The notes under the pieces: model-generated
The model's input: the letters and a program-made list of their open reading frames with translations, nothing else
Database searches by the model: none
Told to the model about the DNA's origin: nothing
Translations under genes and position numbers: made by a program
In this document: positions 1-5,141 of the stretch, piece by piece
Layout of the letters: each line of letters opens with the position of its first letter
How positions within the stretch are numbered: position 1 is the stretch's first letter
Origin: an uncultured Burkholderiales bacterium
GTDB lineage: Bacteria > Pseudomonadota > Gammaproteobacteria > Burkholderiales > Burkholderiaceae_F
Direction of reading: 5' to 3'
Length of the DNA stretch: 8,297 bases
NCBI GenBank assembly: GCA_903871435.1
Contig: CAIQGU010000003.1
Location: 1-8,297, forward strand

Positions 1-1
1 G

Positions 2-148
2 GATGCCATGGGCAAGGATGCGATGGGCAAGAAGGACGCCATGGCTAAGGACGGCATGACCAAGACGGATGCCATGGGCAAGGATGCCAAGGCCAAAACC
101 GATGCCATGTCGAAGGATGCGATGTCCAAGGACGAAATGAAGCACTGA
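2..148 (+). CDS. MxKDx pentapeptide-repeat protein, C-terminal part (5' end outside window)
   Basis: The window opens inside a rightward reading frame of 48 codons ending in TGA at 146-148. Almost all of it is an imperfect five-residue repeat of the form M-x-K-D-x, with units such as MGKDA, MGKKD, MAKDG, MTKTD, MSKDA and MSKDE, ending in MKH. At DNA level this is a 15-base repeat resembling gatgccatgggcaag. The pattern matches the known family of small bacterial 'pentapeptide MXKDX repeat' proteins, which usually have an N-terminal signal peptide followed by a run of such repeats; the signal part would lie left of the window. The protein is rich in Met, Lys, Asp and Ala, has no Cys, and is probably exported, hydrophilic and flexible. 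Its function is not known. The intrinsic terminator lies 13 bases after the stop codon. The family call is fairly sure, but the true length and start cannot be seen. Confidence 0.75.
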   Translation, partial: DAMGKDAMGKKDAMAKDGMTKTDAMGKDAKAKTDAMSKDAMSKDEMKH

Positions 149-161
149 CCGGCTGCGCAAT

Positions 162-203
162 AAAAAACGGGGTGGAGCCCGATCAGGGTCCGCCCCGTTT
201 TTT
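162..203. terminator. Bidirectional rho-independent terminator between convergent genes
   Basis: A long inverted repeat: A6-CGGGG-TGGA-(bulged G)-CCC at 162-180 pairs with GGG-TCC-GCCCCG-T6 at 186-203 around the 5-base loop GATCA (181-185). The only flaws are one G-T wobble and one bulged G. The A run on one side and T run on the other give a U-tract in either direction. It can therefore end the MxKDx gene on the plus strand and the EXORDIUM-like gene on the minus strand. Confidence 0.88.
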
Positions 204-222
204 CATGGCCGCGAGGGCCATG
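204..222. repeat. Perfect 7-bp hairpin abutting the terminator
   Basis: CATGGCC (204-210) pairs exactly with GGCCATG (216-222) around the loop GCGAG. It starts at the first base after the T run of the preceding terminator. For leftward transcripts it precedes that terminator. It may stabilise the 3' end or help pausing; this is inference. Confidence 0.45.
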
Positions 223-236
223 TATTGCTAGCGCAA

Positions 237-250
237 GGCGGTCAACCGCC
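237..250. repeat. Short GC hairpin over the stop codon of the EXORDIUM-like gene
   Basis: GGCGG (237-241) and CCGCC (246-250) form a 5-bp GC stem with a 4-base loop. The loop holds most of the leftward gene's TGA stop codon (242-244). It could be a 3' stabilising element or chance in GC-rich DNA. Confidence 0.3.
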
Positions 251-1279
251 CGGGGCGATGGCGCAGGCGTGCAGGGAATTCGACAGCTCCGGCTGGGTGG
301 CGTAGGCATGGCCTTCGCTATACCAGATGGAGGGATCAAAACCCGTGGGAGCTACAAACGAGCAGGTATCGCCGTTCTCCGCGCCAAATAGCGAATTGGA
401 CGTTGAGTTCCACCAGGCACTCCCATCCGGATCCGTAATGGTTTCGAACAACTCGTGTGACAAGGTGTTATTGGTTGAATCAACCAGCGTGCCATTGGGC
501 GTCCCGGCGACTACCTGGCAGCCCGGTACGTTCACGGAGGGCTCAACCGAGTACAGCACGTGGCCGATGTCCGGGAAGTCCACGCTGCTGTGGTACGCGC
601 AGAAATAGAAGGTGGCGGGCACGTCGGGTGAGAAGCATACGGTGTAGGTGGTGTCGAAGCACTCGTCAACGCCGGGCGCGAGGAACACGTGGTACTCGTG
701 GCCATAGCCCGTTTCGCCGGTAGCCGCGGCAACTGCATGCACCAGGGCCTGGATGTCGCCGTCGGCCAGAAGCGTACCGCTGGGCGTGGTGCTGCGCACC
801 GGGGGCGCCACGGTATAGCGGTTGTTGCCGTAGGCGCCGACATAGCCGTCCACGAGGTGAATGAACTCGCTCTTGCCCAGGTCGTACAGGAACTTGCCAG
901 GATCACCCCACGTGGACAGGGGCAGGGTGCCGGTTGGATCAAGATAAATCGGGTGCGAAACCAGATGGGTGACAACGGGTCCGCCGTGATAGGTCAGGTC
1001 GGTCGGATAGCGCAGGCCCAAGCCACTGCCTTCGCCCTTGGATGCCGACGCCGCCGAAGAAGGCGAATGCACGGTCAGCACGTCACGGCGCTTCGAGGCT
1101 CCTGGAAGGCTCGTCGGATGCGCGTGGATGTACTGGTTGGTAGCGCTCTTTGTGATGGCAAAGTCGCCACCGGTGGGATGCACCAGGACGACCGAATCAG
1201 CAGCCGCCGCAGCGGTTGCCAGTGACAGGGAAAGCGACAGCGCGCCGATGCTGGCGCCCAAAAGGCGTGAAGCAAGCAT
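242..1279 (-). CDS. Secreted EXORDIUM/PHI-1-like protein with HELFE...TDP motif
   Basis: The predicted protein is 345 residues from the ATG at 1279. Residues 1-27 form a clear Sec-type signal peptide: Arg at 5, a hydrophobic core of Leu/Ser/Ala, and an Ala-rich end before DSVVLVHP. I see LTYHGGPVVT at about 95-104, HELFETITDP at 285-294, Trp at 299-300, then a GAENGDTC segment ending in Cys316. Six cysteines in the mature part suggest disulfides and a location outside the cytoplasm. Plant EXORDIUM/phosphate-induced protein 1 homologues share a Y-H-x-G-P segment and an HE-L-x-E ... P ... AW ... E-x-x-D-x-C pattern, so I assign that family. HExxE with the later Glu/Asp resembles a metal site, but catalysis is unproven. 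I chose 1279 because GGGGG (1288-1292) lies 8 bases upstream; ATG 1306 (354 residues) has no Shine-Dalgarno. A 1417 start would precede the likely promoter. The gene is monocistronic and converges on the MxKDx gene. Confidence 0.65.
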   Translation of the reverse strand: MLASRLLGASIGALSLSLSLATAAAAADSVVLVHPTGGDFAITKSATNQYIHAHPTSLPGASKRRDVLTVHSPSSAASASKGEGSGLGLRYPTDLTYHGGPVVTHLVSHPIYLDPTGTLPLSTWGDPGKFLYDLGKSEFIHLVDGYVGAYGNNRYTVAPPVRSTTPSGTLLADGDIQALVHAVAAATGETGYGHEYHVFLAPGVDECFDTTYTVCFSPDVPATFYFCAYHSSVDFPDIGHVLYSVEPSVNVPGCQVVAGTPNGTLVDSTNNTLSHELFETITDPDGSAWWNSTSNSLFGAENGDTCSFVAPTGFDPSIWYSEGHAYATQPELSNSLHACAIAPGG

Positions 1280-1396
1280 TCGAATGACCCCCGACAAGAT
1301 TGACATGTTTATGAGTTTTTGACTTGCGTGGCGTGCAAGCCAGAGCGCTGGCCGCTTCTGGCGGTAAGCCCGTGCCTGCGGCACCACTGCATCCTC

Positions 1397-1425
1397 ATTT
1401 GAGCGGAGACGCAACACGGCGTCAA
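1397..1425 (-). promoter_or_regulatory. Candidate sigma70 promoter for the EXORDIUM-like gene
   Basis: On the minus strand, TTGACG (1425-1420; 5 of 6 to TTGACA) and TCAAAT (1402-1397; 4 of 6 to TATAAT) are separated by exactly 17 bases. Transcription would start near 1390, leaving a leader of roughly 85-110 bases before the two possible ATG starts. This position argues against the upstream start codon at 1417. Confidence 0.45.
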
Positions 1426-1562
1426 GACATGCGCAGCGTCAATTGCGCCACAAGGGCCAAGCGCGTTGCCATTGGCCGCAAATTGAGGGAAGTCCCTACC
1501 CCAAGGTCATGAGGGTCTGCGCGGGCACAGACATGCCAAGGAGGCTCGGCGCGTTATTTCTA

Positions 1563-1584
1563 CGCGGGCCGGAGAGATCCCGCG
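1563..1584. repeat. GC hairpin downstream of tRNA-Thr
   Basis: CGCGGG (1563-1568) pairs with CCCGCG (1579-1584) around a 10-base loop, with TTTC outside one arm and GAAA near the other. It lies 34 bases past the tRNA 3' end for leftward transcripts. It could be a weak terminator or processing signal, but no proper U-tract follows it. Confidence 0.3.
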
Positions 1585-1617
1585 AAATTAATACGGCTGG
1601 GTCGGACAAATGCGGAC

Positions 1618-1693
1618 TGGTGCCGGCAACAGGATTCGAACCCGTGACCTTCGGTTTACAAAACCGCTGCTCTACCAACTGAGCTATGCCGGC
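1618..1693 (-). tRNA. tRNA-Thr (anticodon TGT), CCA encoded
   Basis: The minus strand gives a 76-base cloverleaf. The acceptor arm GCCGGCA pairs with TGCCGGC, followed by an encoded CCA (1620-1618). The D arm is GCTC...GAGC, and the T arm ACGGG-TTCGAAT-CCTGT contains the invariant TTC. The anticodon loop TTTGTAA carries TGT at 1660-1658, which reads ACA and, by wobble, ACG. The first anticodon-stem pair is a G-A mismatch, which I recall as common in proteobacterial tRNA-Thr(TGT). The gene lies 79 bases downstream of sspB on the same strand with no obvious promoter or terminator between, so it may be processed from the ssp transcript. Confidence 0.97.
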
Positions 1694-1772
1694 CAGATAC
1701 TTCCTTGCGCTGGTACTGCTGGTCCTGCGAGGGTACTGCGCAAACTTGCTTGCGCGCTTTGGGCGAACGAAC

Positions 1773-2276
1773 TTACTTGACTCGCTTCAACCGCGGCCTG
1801 TCCCCTGCCGCACCCGGTGCTGCGGGTGGGTCGGGCGGCGGGCCGTCCGTCTGCACCGCCGACAGAGTGCGCAACGGGGTCACAGTAGCGCTGACCGGCG
1901 GCGGCAAAAGGGCGACCGGCTGCTCGGTTGCGGCGGCCGCACCGTCTGTTCTGGTCGGCGGCGGTAACGGGGCCTCGAAGGCCATGCCCTGCCCCGTTTC
2001 ACGCGCATAGATGGCCCGGATGAACTCGATAGGCACGCGCACATCGCGCGCCACGCCGCCGAAGCGGGCCTGGAATTCGAGGAAGTCGTTGCCGATGGAC
2101 AGCCGGTTGGTGGCAAGCGGCGACACATTGAGAACGATCTCCCCATCCTTGACGTACTCCGCGGGCACGTGCACGTCACCGGCAACCAGCACCGTAACGT
2201 ACGGCGTGTAGCCAGAGTCGTTGCACCACTCGAAGAGGGCGCGAACCAGATAGGGTTTGGTGGAGATTTCAGCCAT
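1773..2276 (-). CDS. sspB: Stringent starvation protein B, ClpXP protease adaptor
   Basis: SspB tethers ssrA-tagged and some other substrates to the ClpXP protease in the cytoplasm, speeding removal of stalled-ribosome products. The predicted protein has 166 residues. The N-terminal part (about 1-110) holds the substrate-binding fold, recognisable from STKPYLVRALFEWCNDSG, the TPYV strand, and an FGG-containing segment followed by VPIEFIRAIYARE. A long Pro/Ala/Thr linker (about 111-157) follows, typical of the flexible tether. The last eight residues RPRLKRVK match the ClpX-binding tail (RPxLRVVK in Escherichia coli), with KR in place of RV. I chose ATG 2276, which gives the usual MAEISTKPYLVR start. 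The reading frame is open ten codons further upstream, but that extension is not family-like. No clear Shine-Dalgarno is visible. It follows sspA by 60 bases, and the two are almost surely cotranscribed. Confidence 0.93.
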   Translation of the reverse strand: MAEISTKPYLVRALFEWCNDSGYTPYVTVLVAGDVHVPAEYVKDGEIVLNVSPLATNRLSIGNDFLEFQARFGGVARDVRVPIEFIRAIYARETGQGMAFEAPLPPPTRTDGAAAATEQPVALLPPPVSATVTPLRTLSAVQTDGPPPDPPAAPGAAGDRPRLKRVK

Positions 2277-2336
2277 GGGAGCCTGTAGCGGGCGCGCGGG
2301 GCACACGCCCCGGCGCGACGCGCAGTACCGCGATGC

Positions 2337-2936
2337 TCAGCGGCGCATCACCTTTTCGCTGGGCGTGAGCGCCTCGATGTACGCCGGGCGGCTGAAAATG
2401 CGTTCGGCGTACTTCATGAGGGGGGCAGCGCTCTTGGGCAGCTCGATTTCGTAGTGGTCCAGACGCCACAACAGCGGCGCGATGGCGACATCCAGCATGG
2501 AGAAATCGTCGCCCAGCATGTATTTGCTCTTGAGCAGTATGGGCGCAAGCTGCGTCAGGCGGTCGCGGATCTGCAGGCGGGCTTTTTCCACGGCCTTGGG
2601 GGTGGTGCTGTTCTCCAGCGTCTGCACGTGAACGAAAAGTTCACGCTCGAAGTTGAACAGGAACAGCCGGGCACGTGCGCGCATCACCGGGTCGGCGGGC
2701 ATCAGCTGCGGATGGGGGAAACGCTCGTCGATGTACTCGTTGATGATGTTCGATTCATACAGCGTGAGCTCGCGCTCGACCAGGATGGGCACCTGAGCGT
2801 ACGGGTTCATCACCGCGATTTCCTCGGGCTTGTTGAAGAGGTCGACGTCCTTGATCTCGAAGTCCATGCCCTTTTCAAACAGCACCAAGCGGCAGCGTTG
2901 CGAGAAGGGGCAGGTCGTACCGGAATACAGCACCAT
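2337..2936 (-). CDS. sspA: Stringent starvation protein A, RNA polymerase-associated regulator
   Basis: SspA has a glutathione-S-transferase-like fold but acts by binding RNA polymerase holoenzyme, and shapes stress and stationary-phase gene expression. The 199-residue protein has an N-terminal thioredoxin-like domain (about 1-77) beginning MVLYSGTTCPFSQRCRLVLFE, with CPFS at 9-12 where a transferase or glutaredoxin would carry its active site. The segments NPYAQVPILV and YESNIINEYIDERFPHP follow. The PHP triplet at 74-76 matches the surface-exposed residues shown to matter for SspA function in E. coli. The C-terminal helical domain (about 85-199) includes MLDVAIAPLLWRLDHY. Length is normal for the family. 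The ATG at 2936 is preceded by AAGGCGA about 10 bases upstream. The gene is divergent from the DegS-type protease and precedes sspB. It is not expected to be a true transferase. Confidence 0.95.
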   Translation of the reverse strand: MVLYSGTTCPFSQRCRLVLFEKGMDFEIKDVDLFNKPEEIAVMNPYAQVPILVERELTLYESNIINEYIDERFPHPQLMPADPVMRARARLFLFNFERELFVHVQTLENSTTPKAVEKARLQIRDRLTQLAPILLKSKYMLGDDFSMLDVAIAPLLWRLDHYEIELPKSAAPLMKYAERIFSRPAYIEALTPSEKVMRR

Positions 2937-3117
2937 TGTTTTGTCGCCTTTTGCGTGACGTCCCGCGCGCCAACCGGCGGAGGAGTTCGGAGAAATTGGC
3001 CGCCCCGGACAAGCCGGGCGCGGCTTGGGCAGCCTGCTATTCTACTTCAGGAGGCCAAAACAGCGGTCCCGCGTGAAAAAACGGTTTTTTTCCAAGGGTT
3101 TGGGTGAAAGCACCGCC
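2937..3117. other. Divergent intergenic region between sspA and the protease gene
   Basis: This stretch must carry the leftward sspA promoter and probably the rightward protease promoter. It holds a candidate -10 TAGAAT on the minus strand, an A6-CGG-T7 tract (3076-3091), and a small CCCGG/CCGGG hairpin (3004-3018) in the presumed sspA leader. I found no convincing rightward promoter. TATTCT (3038-3043) resembles a -10 box, but no -35 sits at the right distance. Confidence 0.5.
3039..3091 (-). promoter_or_regulatory. Candidate sspA promoter with A/T-rich upstream element
   Basis: On the minus strand, TAGAAT (3044-3039; 4 of 6 to TATAAT) is preceded at 17 bases by a poor -35, ACCGCT (3067-3062). 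The A6-CGG-T7 tract (3091-3076) falls about 44-59 bases upstream of the inferred start near 3032, where an UP element binds the alpha subunit. A weak -35 compensated by an UP element is a plausible reading. The leader would be about 95 bases. Confidence 0.33.
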
Positions 3118-3189
3118 ATGAAAGCATCACGTCCCACCGCGTCCGCGCAGCCTCGCGCCCGGGCGGCCAGCCGACGGGGTACGCCCTGA
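3118..3189 (+). other. Possible 23-codon leader reading frame coupled to the protease gene
   Basis: An ATG at 3118, with GAAAG 7 bases upstream, opens a 23-codon frame. Its TGA (3187-3189) shares the A with the ATG of the protease gene, giving a TGATG junction. The product would be basic (five Arg, one Lys), rich in Ala and Ser, with no hydrophobic stretch. The protease start has no good Shine-Dalgarno of its own, only ACGGGGT about 9 bases upstream, so re-initiation by ribosomes finishing the leader is possible. I know no family for the peptide, and it may be chance. Confidence 0.25.
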
Positions 3190-4376
3190 TGCTGCGCCGT
3201 ATTTGGCTGGTATTCGCCCAGGCCACGACGGTGGGCATGGCGCTGCTGTTCGTCGTCGTGACGCTCAAGCCGCAGTGGATTCCCCACGATCTGCCTTCGC
3301 CACGGCAGGCCGAGGCCCCCGCTGTCCCCAGCCCGGTGGCGGGAACATCCATACGCCAGGTGGCAGCTGATGAACCCGTCGACCGGGCCAACGCCCTGGG
3401 CTCCTATGCCGACGCCGCCATGCGGGCCATGCCCGCGGTCGTCAACGTCTATACGGCCAAGCAGATCGCCCGCGGCAGCGCCGAAGACCCGGTAGCCCGG
3501 CAGTTTTTCGGGGAATCCGCCAACACGGAACCGCAGAGCGTTGCGCGCCTGGGCTCGGGTGTCATCGTCACTGCCGATGGCTACGTCCTGACCAACAACC
3601 ACGTCGTGCAGGCTGCCGACGAGATCGCCGTTGCCCTGGGCGACGGCCGCCGCGTGGACGCCCGGCTGGTGGGAGCTGATCCCGAAACCGACCTGGCGGT
3701 ACTCAAGATCGACCTGCCCAATCTACCGGTGATGACGTTTGGCCGATCCGAGACGCTCAAGGTGGGCGACGTGGTGCTGGCGATAGGCAACCCCTTCGAT
3801 GTCGGCCAGACCGTGACCATGGGTATCGTCTCCGCCCTGGGACGGACCAACCTGGGCATCAATACGTACGAGAACTTCATCCAGACCGATGCGGCCATCA
3901 ATGAGGGCAACTCGGGCGGCGCACTGGTCGACAGCAACGGCCATCTGGTGGGCATCAACACGGCTATCTTCTCGCGCACCGGCGGTTCCATCGGCATCGG
4001 ATTTGCCATCCCCACCACCATCATCACGCAGGTCATGAACCAGATCGTGCAAAACGGCCGCGTCAAGCGCGGCTATTTCGGCATCGAGCTCTACGACATC
4101 ACGCCGGAACTGGTGGACGCGCTGCGGCTCAAGCGCAAGGATGGCGTCGTGGTGCGCGGCGTGCTGCGCAACGGTCCGGCGGGCCATGCCGGCATGGAAC
4201 CCGGGGATGTGGTGGTCTCGATCAACGGTGCGGCGGTGGCGGAACGGCGCGCCATGCTCAGCCAGATTGCGCAACTCGATCCGGGCGCCACCGCCAGCGT
4301 GCACGTGCTGCGCGACGCCAAGGATCTGGACCTCAAGATCAAGGTGGGCGAGCGTCCCGCTCCAGTTTCGCGCTAG
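3189..4376 (+). CDS. Membrane-anchored trypsin-like serine protease with one PDZ domain (HtrA family, DegS type)
   Basis: The 395-residue protein starts with a short basic segment and one hydrophobic helix (about 7-25) lacking a convincing signal cleavage site, so it is probably anchored in the inner membrane with the rest in the periplasm. A linker (about 30-70) leads to a chymotrypsin-fold protease domain (about 75-290) with a complete triad: His138 in LTNNHVV, Asp168 in ETDLAVLK, Ser242 in NEGNSGGALVD. A single PDZ domain follows (about 295-390), with YFGIEL and the GPAGHAGMEPGD turn. One anchor plus one PDZ is the DegS layout; DegP and DegQ have a cleaved signal and two PDZ domains. DegS cuts the anti-sigma factor RseA to start the sigmaE envelope stress response. 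That role here is inference, as no rseA is in view. No in-frame ATG lies upstream before a stop codon. Its stop codon overlaps that of tatC. Confidence 0.9.
   Translation: MLRRIWLVFAQATTVGMALLFVVVTLKPQWIPHDLPSPRQAEAPAVPSPVAGTSIRQVAADEPVDRANALGSYADAAMRAMPAVVNVYTAKQIARGSAEDPVARQFFGESANTEPQSVARLGSGVIVTADGYVLTNNHVVQAADEIAVALGDGRRVDARLVGADPETDLAVLKIDLPNLPVMTFGRSETLKVGDVVLAIGNPFDVGQTVTMGIVSALGRTNLGINTYENFIQTDAAINEGNSGGALVDSNGHLVGINTAIFSRTGGSIGIGFAIPTTIITQVMNQIVQNGRVKRGYFGIELYDITPELVDALRLKRKDGVVVRGVLRNGPAGHAGMEPGDVVVSINGAAVAERRAMLSQIAQLDPGATASVHVLRDAKDLDLKIKVGERPAPVSR
4373..4376. other. Shared CTAG stop of two convergent genes
   Basis: The palindrome CTAG supplies TAG for the protease gene on the plus strand (4374-4376) and TAG for tatC on the minus strand (4375-4373). 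The two coding regions therefore overlap by four bases with no room for a terminator. Transcripts of each gene must run into the other unless a signal lies within coding sequence. Confidence 0.9.
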
Positions 4377-5131
4377 GGGCCAGCGTCCGCGCCGGACGGT
4401 TCATCCGGCGTGCGGCCACCGATGACGCTGGCGAGCAACACACCCAACTCGAACAGCAGGCACAGCGGCACCGCCAGCAGCAGCATCGACATGGCGTCGG
4501 GTGGCGTGACGATGGCAGCAACGACAAAGGCGCCGACGATAATGTAGGCGCGCAGCTTGCGCAGCCGTTCGACCGAAACCACGCCAAGGCGCACCAGCAG
4601 CATGACGACGATGGGCACCTCGAAGGCCAGCCCGAAAGCGATGAACATGCGCAGGACAAAATCAAAATACTGTTCGATGTCGGGGGATACATTGACGTTG
4701 TCCGGAGCGAACTCCGCGATGTAGCGGAAGATGAATCCGAACACGACGAAATAGCAGTAGGCCATTCCACCGAAGAACATCGCGACGCTCGAGACGATGA
4801 CCGGCATCGCCAGGCGCTTTTCGTGCTGGTACAGGCCCGGCGCTATGAATGCCCAGGCCTGGTAGAGCACATAGGGCGAGGCGAGGCAAAACGCCGTGAA
4901 GAGCGTGACCTTCAGCGGCACCAGAAACGGTGTGATGACACCCGTGGCAAGCAGCTTGCTCCCCTGCGGCAAGGCATCGATCATGGGCCGTGACACCCAG
5001 TTGAAGATCTTGCGCATGAAGGGCGACAGCGCCAGGAAAACGATCACCACCGAGGCGCTGGCGCGCACGAGGCGGCTGCGCAGTTCAATCAGGTGGGACA
5101 GGAAACCCTGGTCGGCGTCATCGGTGCTCAT
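4373..5131 (-). CDS. tatC: Twin-arginine translocase subunit TatC
   Basis: TatC is the polytopic core of the Tat system. With TatB it recognises twin-arginine signal peptides, and it nucleates TatA assembly to move folded proteins across the inner membrane. The 252-residue protein shows the six-helix pattern. The cytoplasmic N-terminus has SHLIELRSRL (Glu16 matching the signal-binding Glu15 of E. coli), and the first cytoplasmic loop has LYQHEKRL (Glu104 matching Glu103). Later hydrophobic helices lie near 110-135, 155-180, 190-205 and 210-230. The ATG at 5131 is used; a TTG two codons upstream is an alternative. It starts 10 bases after the tatB stop with no strong Shine-Dalgarno, consistent with coupling. 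The acidic, Pro/Gly-rich C-tail ends in a TAG lying within the same CTAG that stops the protease gene. No terminator follows before that gene. Confidence 0.97.
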   Translation of the reverse strand: MSTDDADQGFLSHLIELRSRLVRASASVVIVFLALSPFMRKIFNWVSRPMIDALPQGSKLLATGVITPFLVPLKVTLFTAFCLASPYVLYQAWAFIAPGLYQHEKRLAMPVIVSSVAMFFGGMAYCYFVVFGFIFRYIAEFAPDNVNVSPDIEQYFDFVLRMFIAFGLAFEVPIVVMLLVRLGVVSVERLRKLRAYIIVGAFVVAAIVTPPDAMSMLLLAVPLCLLFELGVLLASVIGGRTPDEPSGADAGP

Positions 5132-5141
5132 AGCCAAGGGC

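Larger units (their letters stand above)
1280..1617. other. Gene-free stretch upstream of the EXORDIUM-like gene
   Basis: No convincing coding region is seen between the EXORDIUM-like gene and tRNA-Thr. Reading frames here are short, lack ribosome binding sites and resemble no family I know. The stretch holds a candidate leftward promoter (1397-1425) with a second TTGACG 17 bases further upstream, and a 6-bp GC hairpin (1563-1584). I see no transposase remnant and no repeat of the tRNA 3' end that would mark an integration site. Confidence 0.6.

Noticed and set aside
1..130. Regular short repeats as a CRISPR array
   Set aside because: The repeat is a continuous 15-base unit in frame with a coding sequence and has no unique spacers between copies.
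689..1225. Plus-strand open frame of 178 codons opposite the EXORDIUM-like gene
   Set aside because: The opposite strand encodes a protein with a signal peptide and family motifs. This frame has no such features and no ribosome binding site.
1280..1417. N-terminal extension of the EXORDIUM-like protein from the 1417 start
   Set aside because: It would put about 46 charged residues before an otherwise normal signal peptide, and it starts upstream of the best promoter candidate.
1738..1755. GCGCAA/TTGCGC hairpin between sspB and tRNA-Thr as a terminator
   Set aside because: The stem is only 6 bp and no T run follows it on either strand. It could still be a processing structure, but I cannot support a terminator.
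3038..3043. TATTCT as a rightward -10 box for the protease gene
   Set aside because: No -35-like hexamer lies 16-18 bases upstream; the bases there are CGGGCG. It is mainly the complement of the leftward TAGAAT.
2454..3107. Plus-strand open frame of 217 codons over sspA
   Set aside because: It is antisense to a clearly real SspA gene, shows no family resemblance, and comes from the GC-rich codon pattern of the opposite strand.
3042..3602. Minus-strand open frame of 186 codons over the protease start
   Set aside because: It crosses the divergent promoter region and the protease 5' end. The protein is Gly/Arg/His-rich low-information sequence with no recognisable domain.
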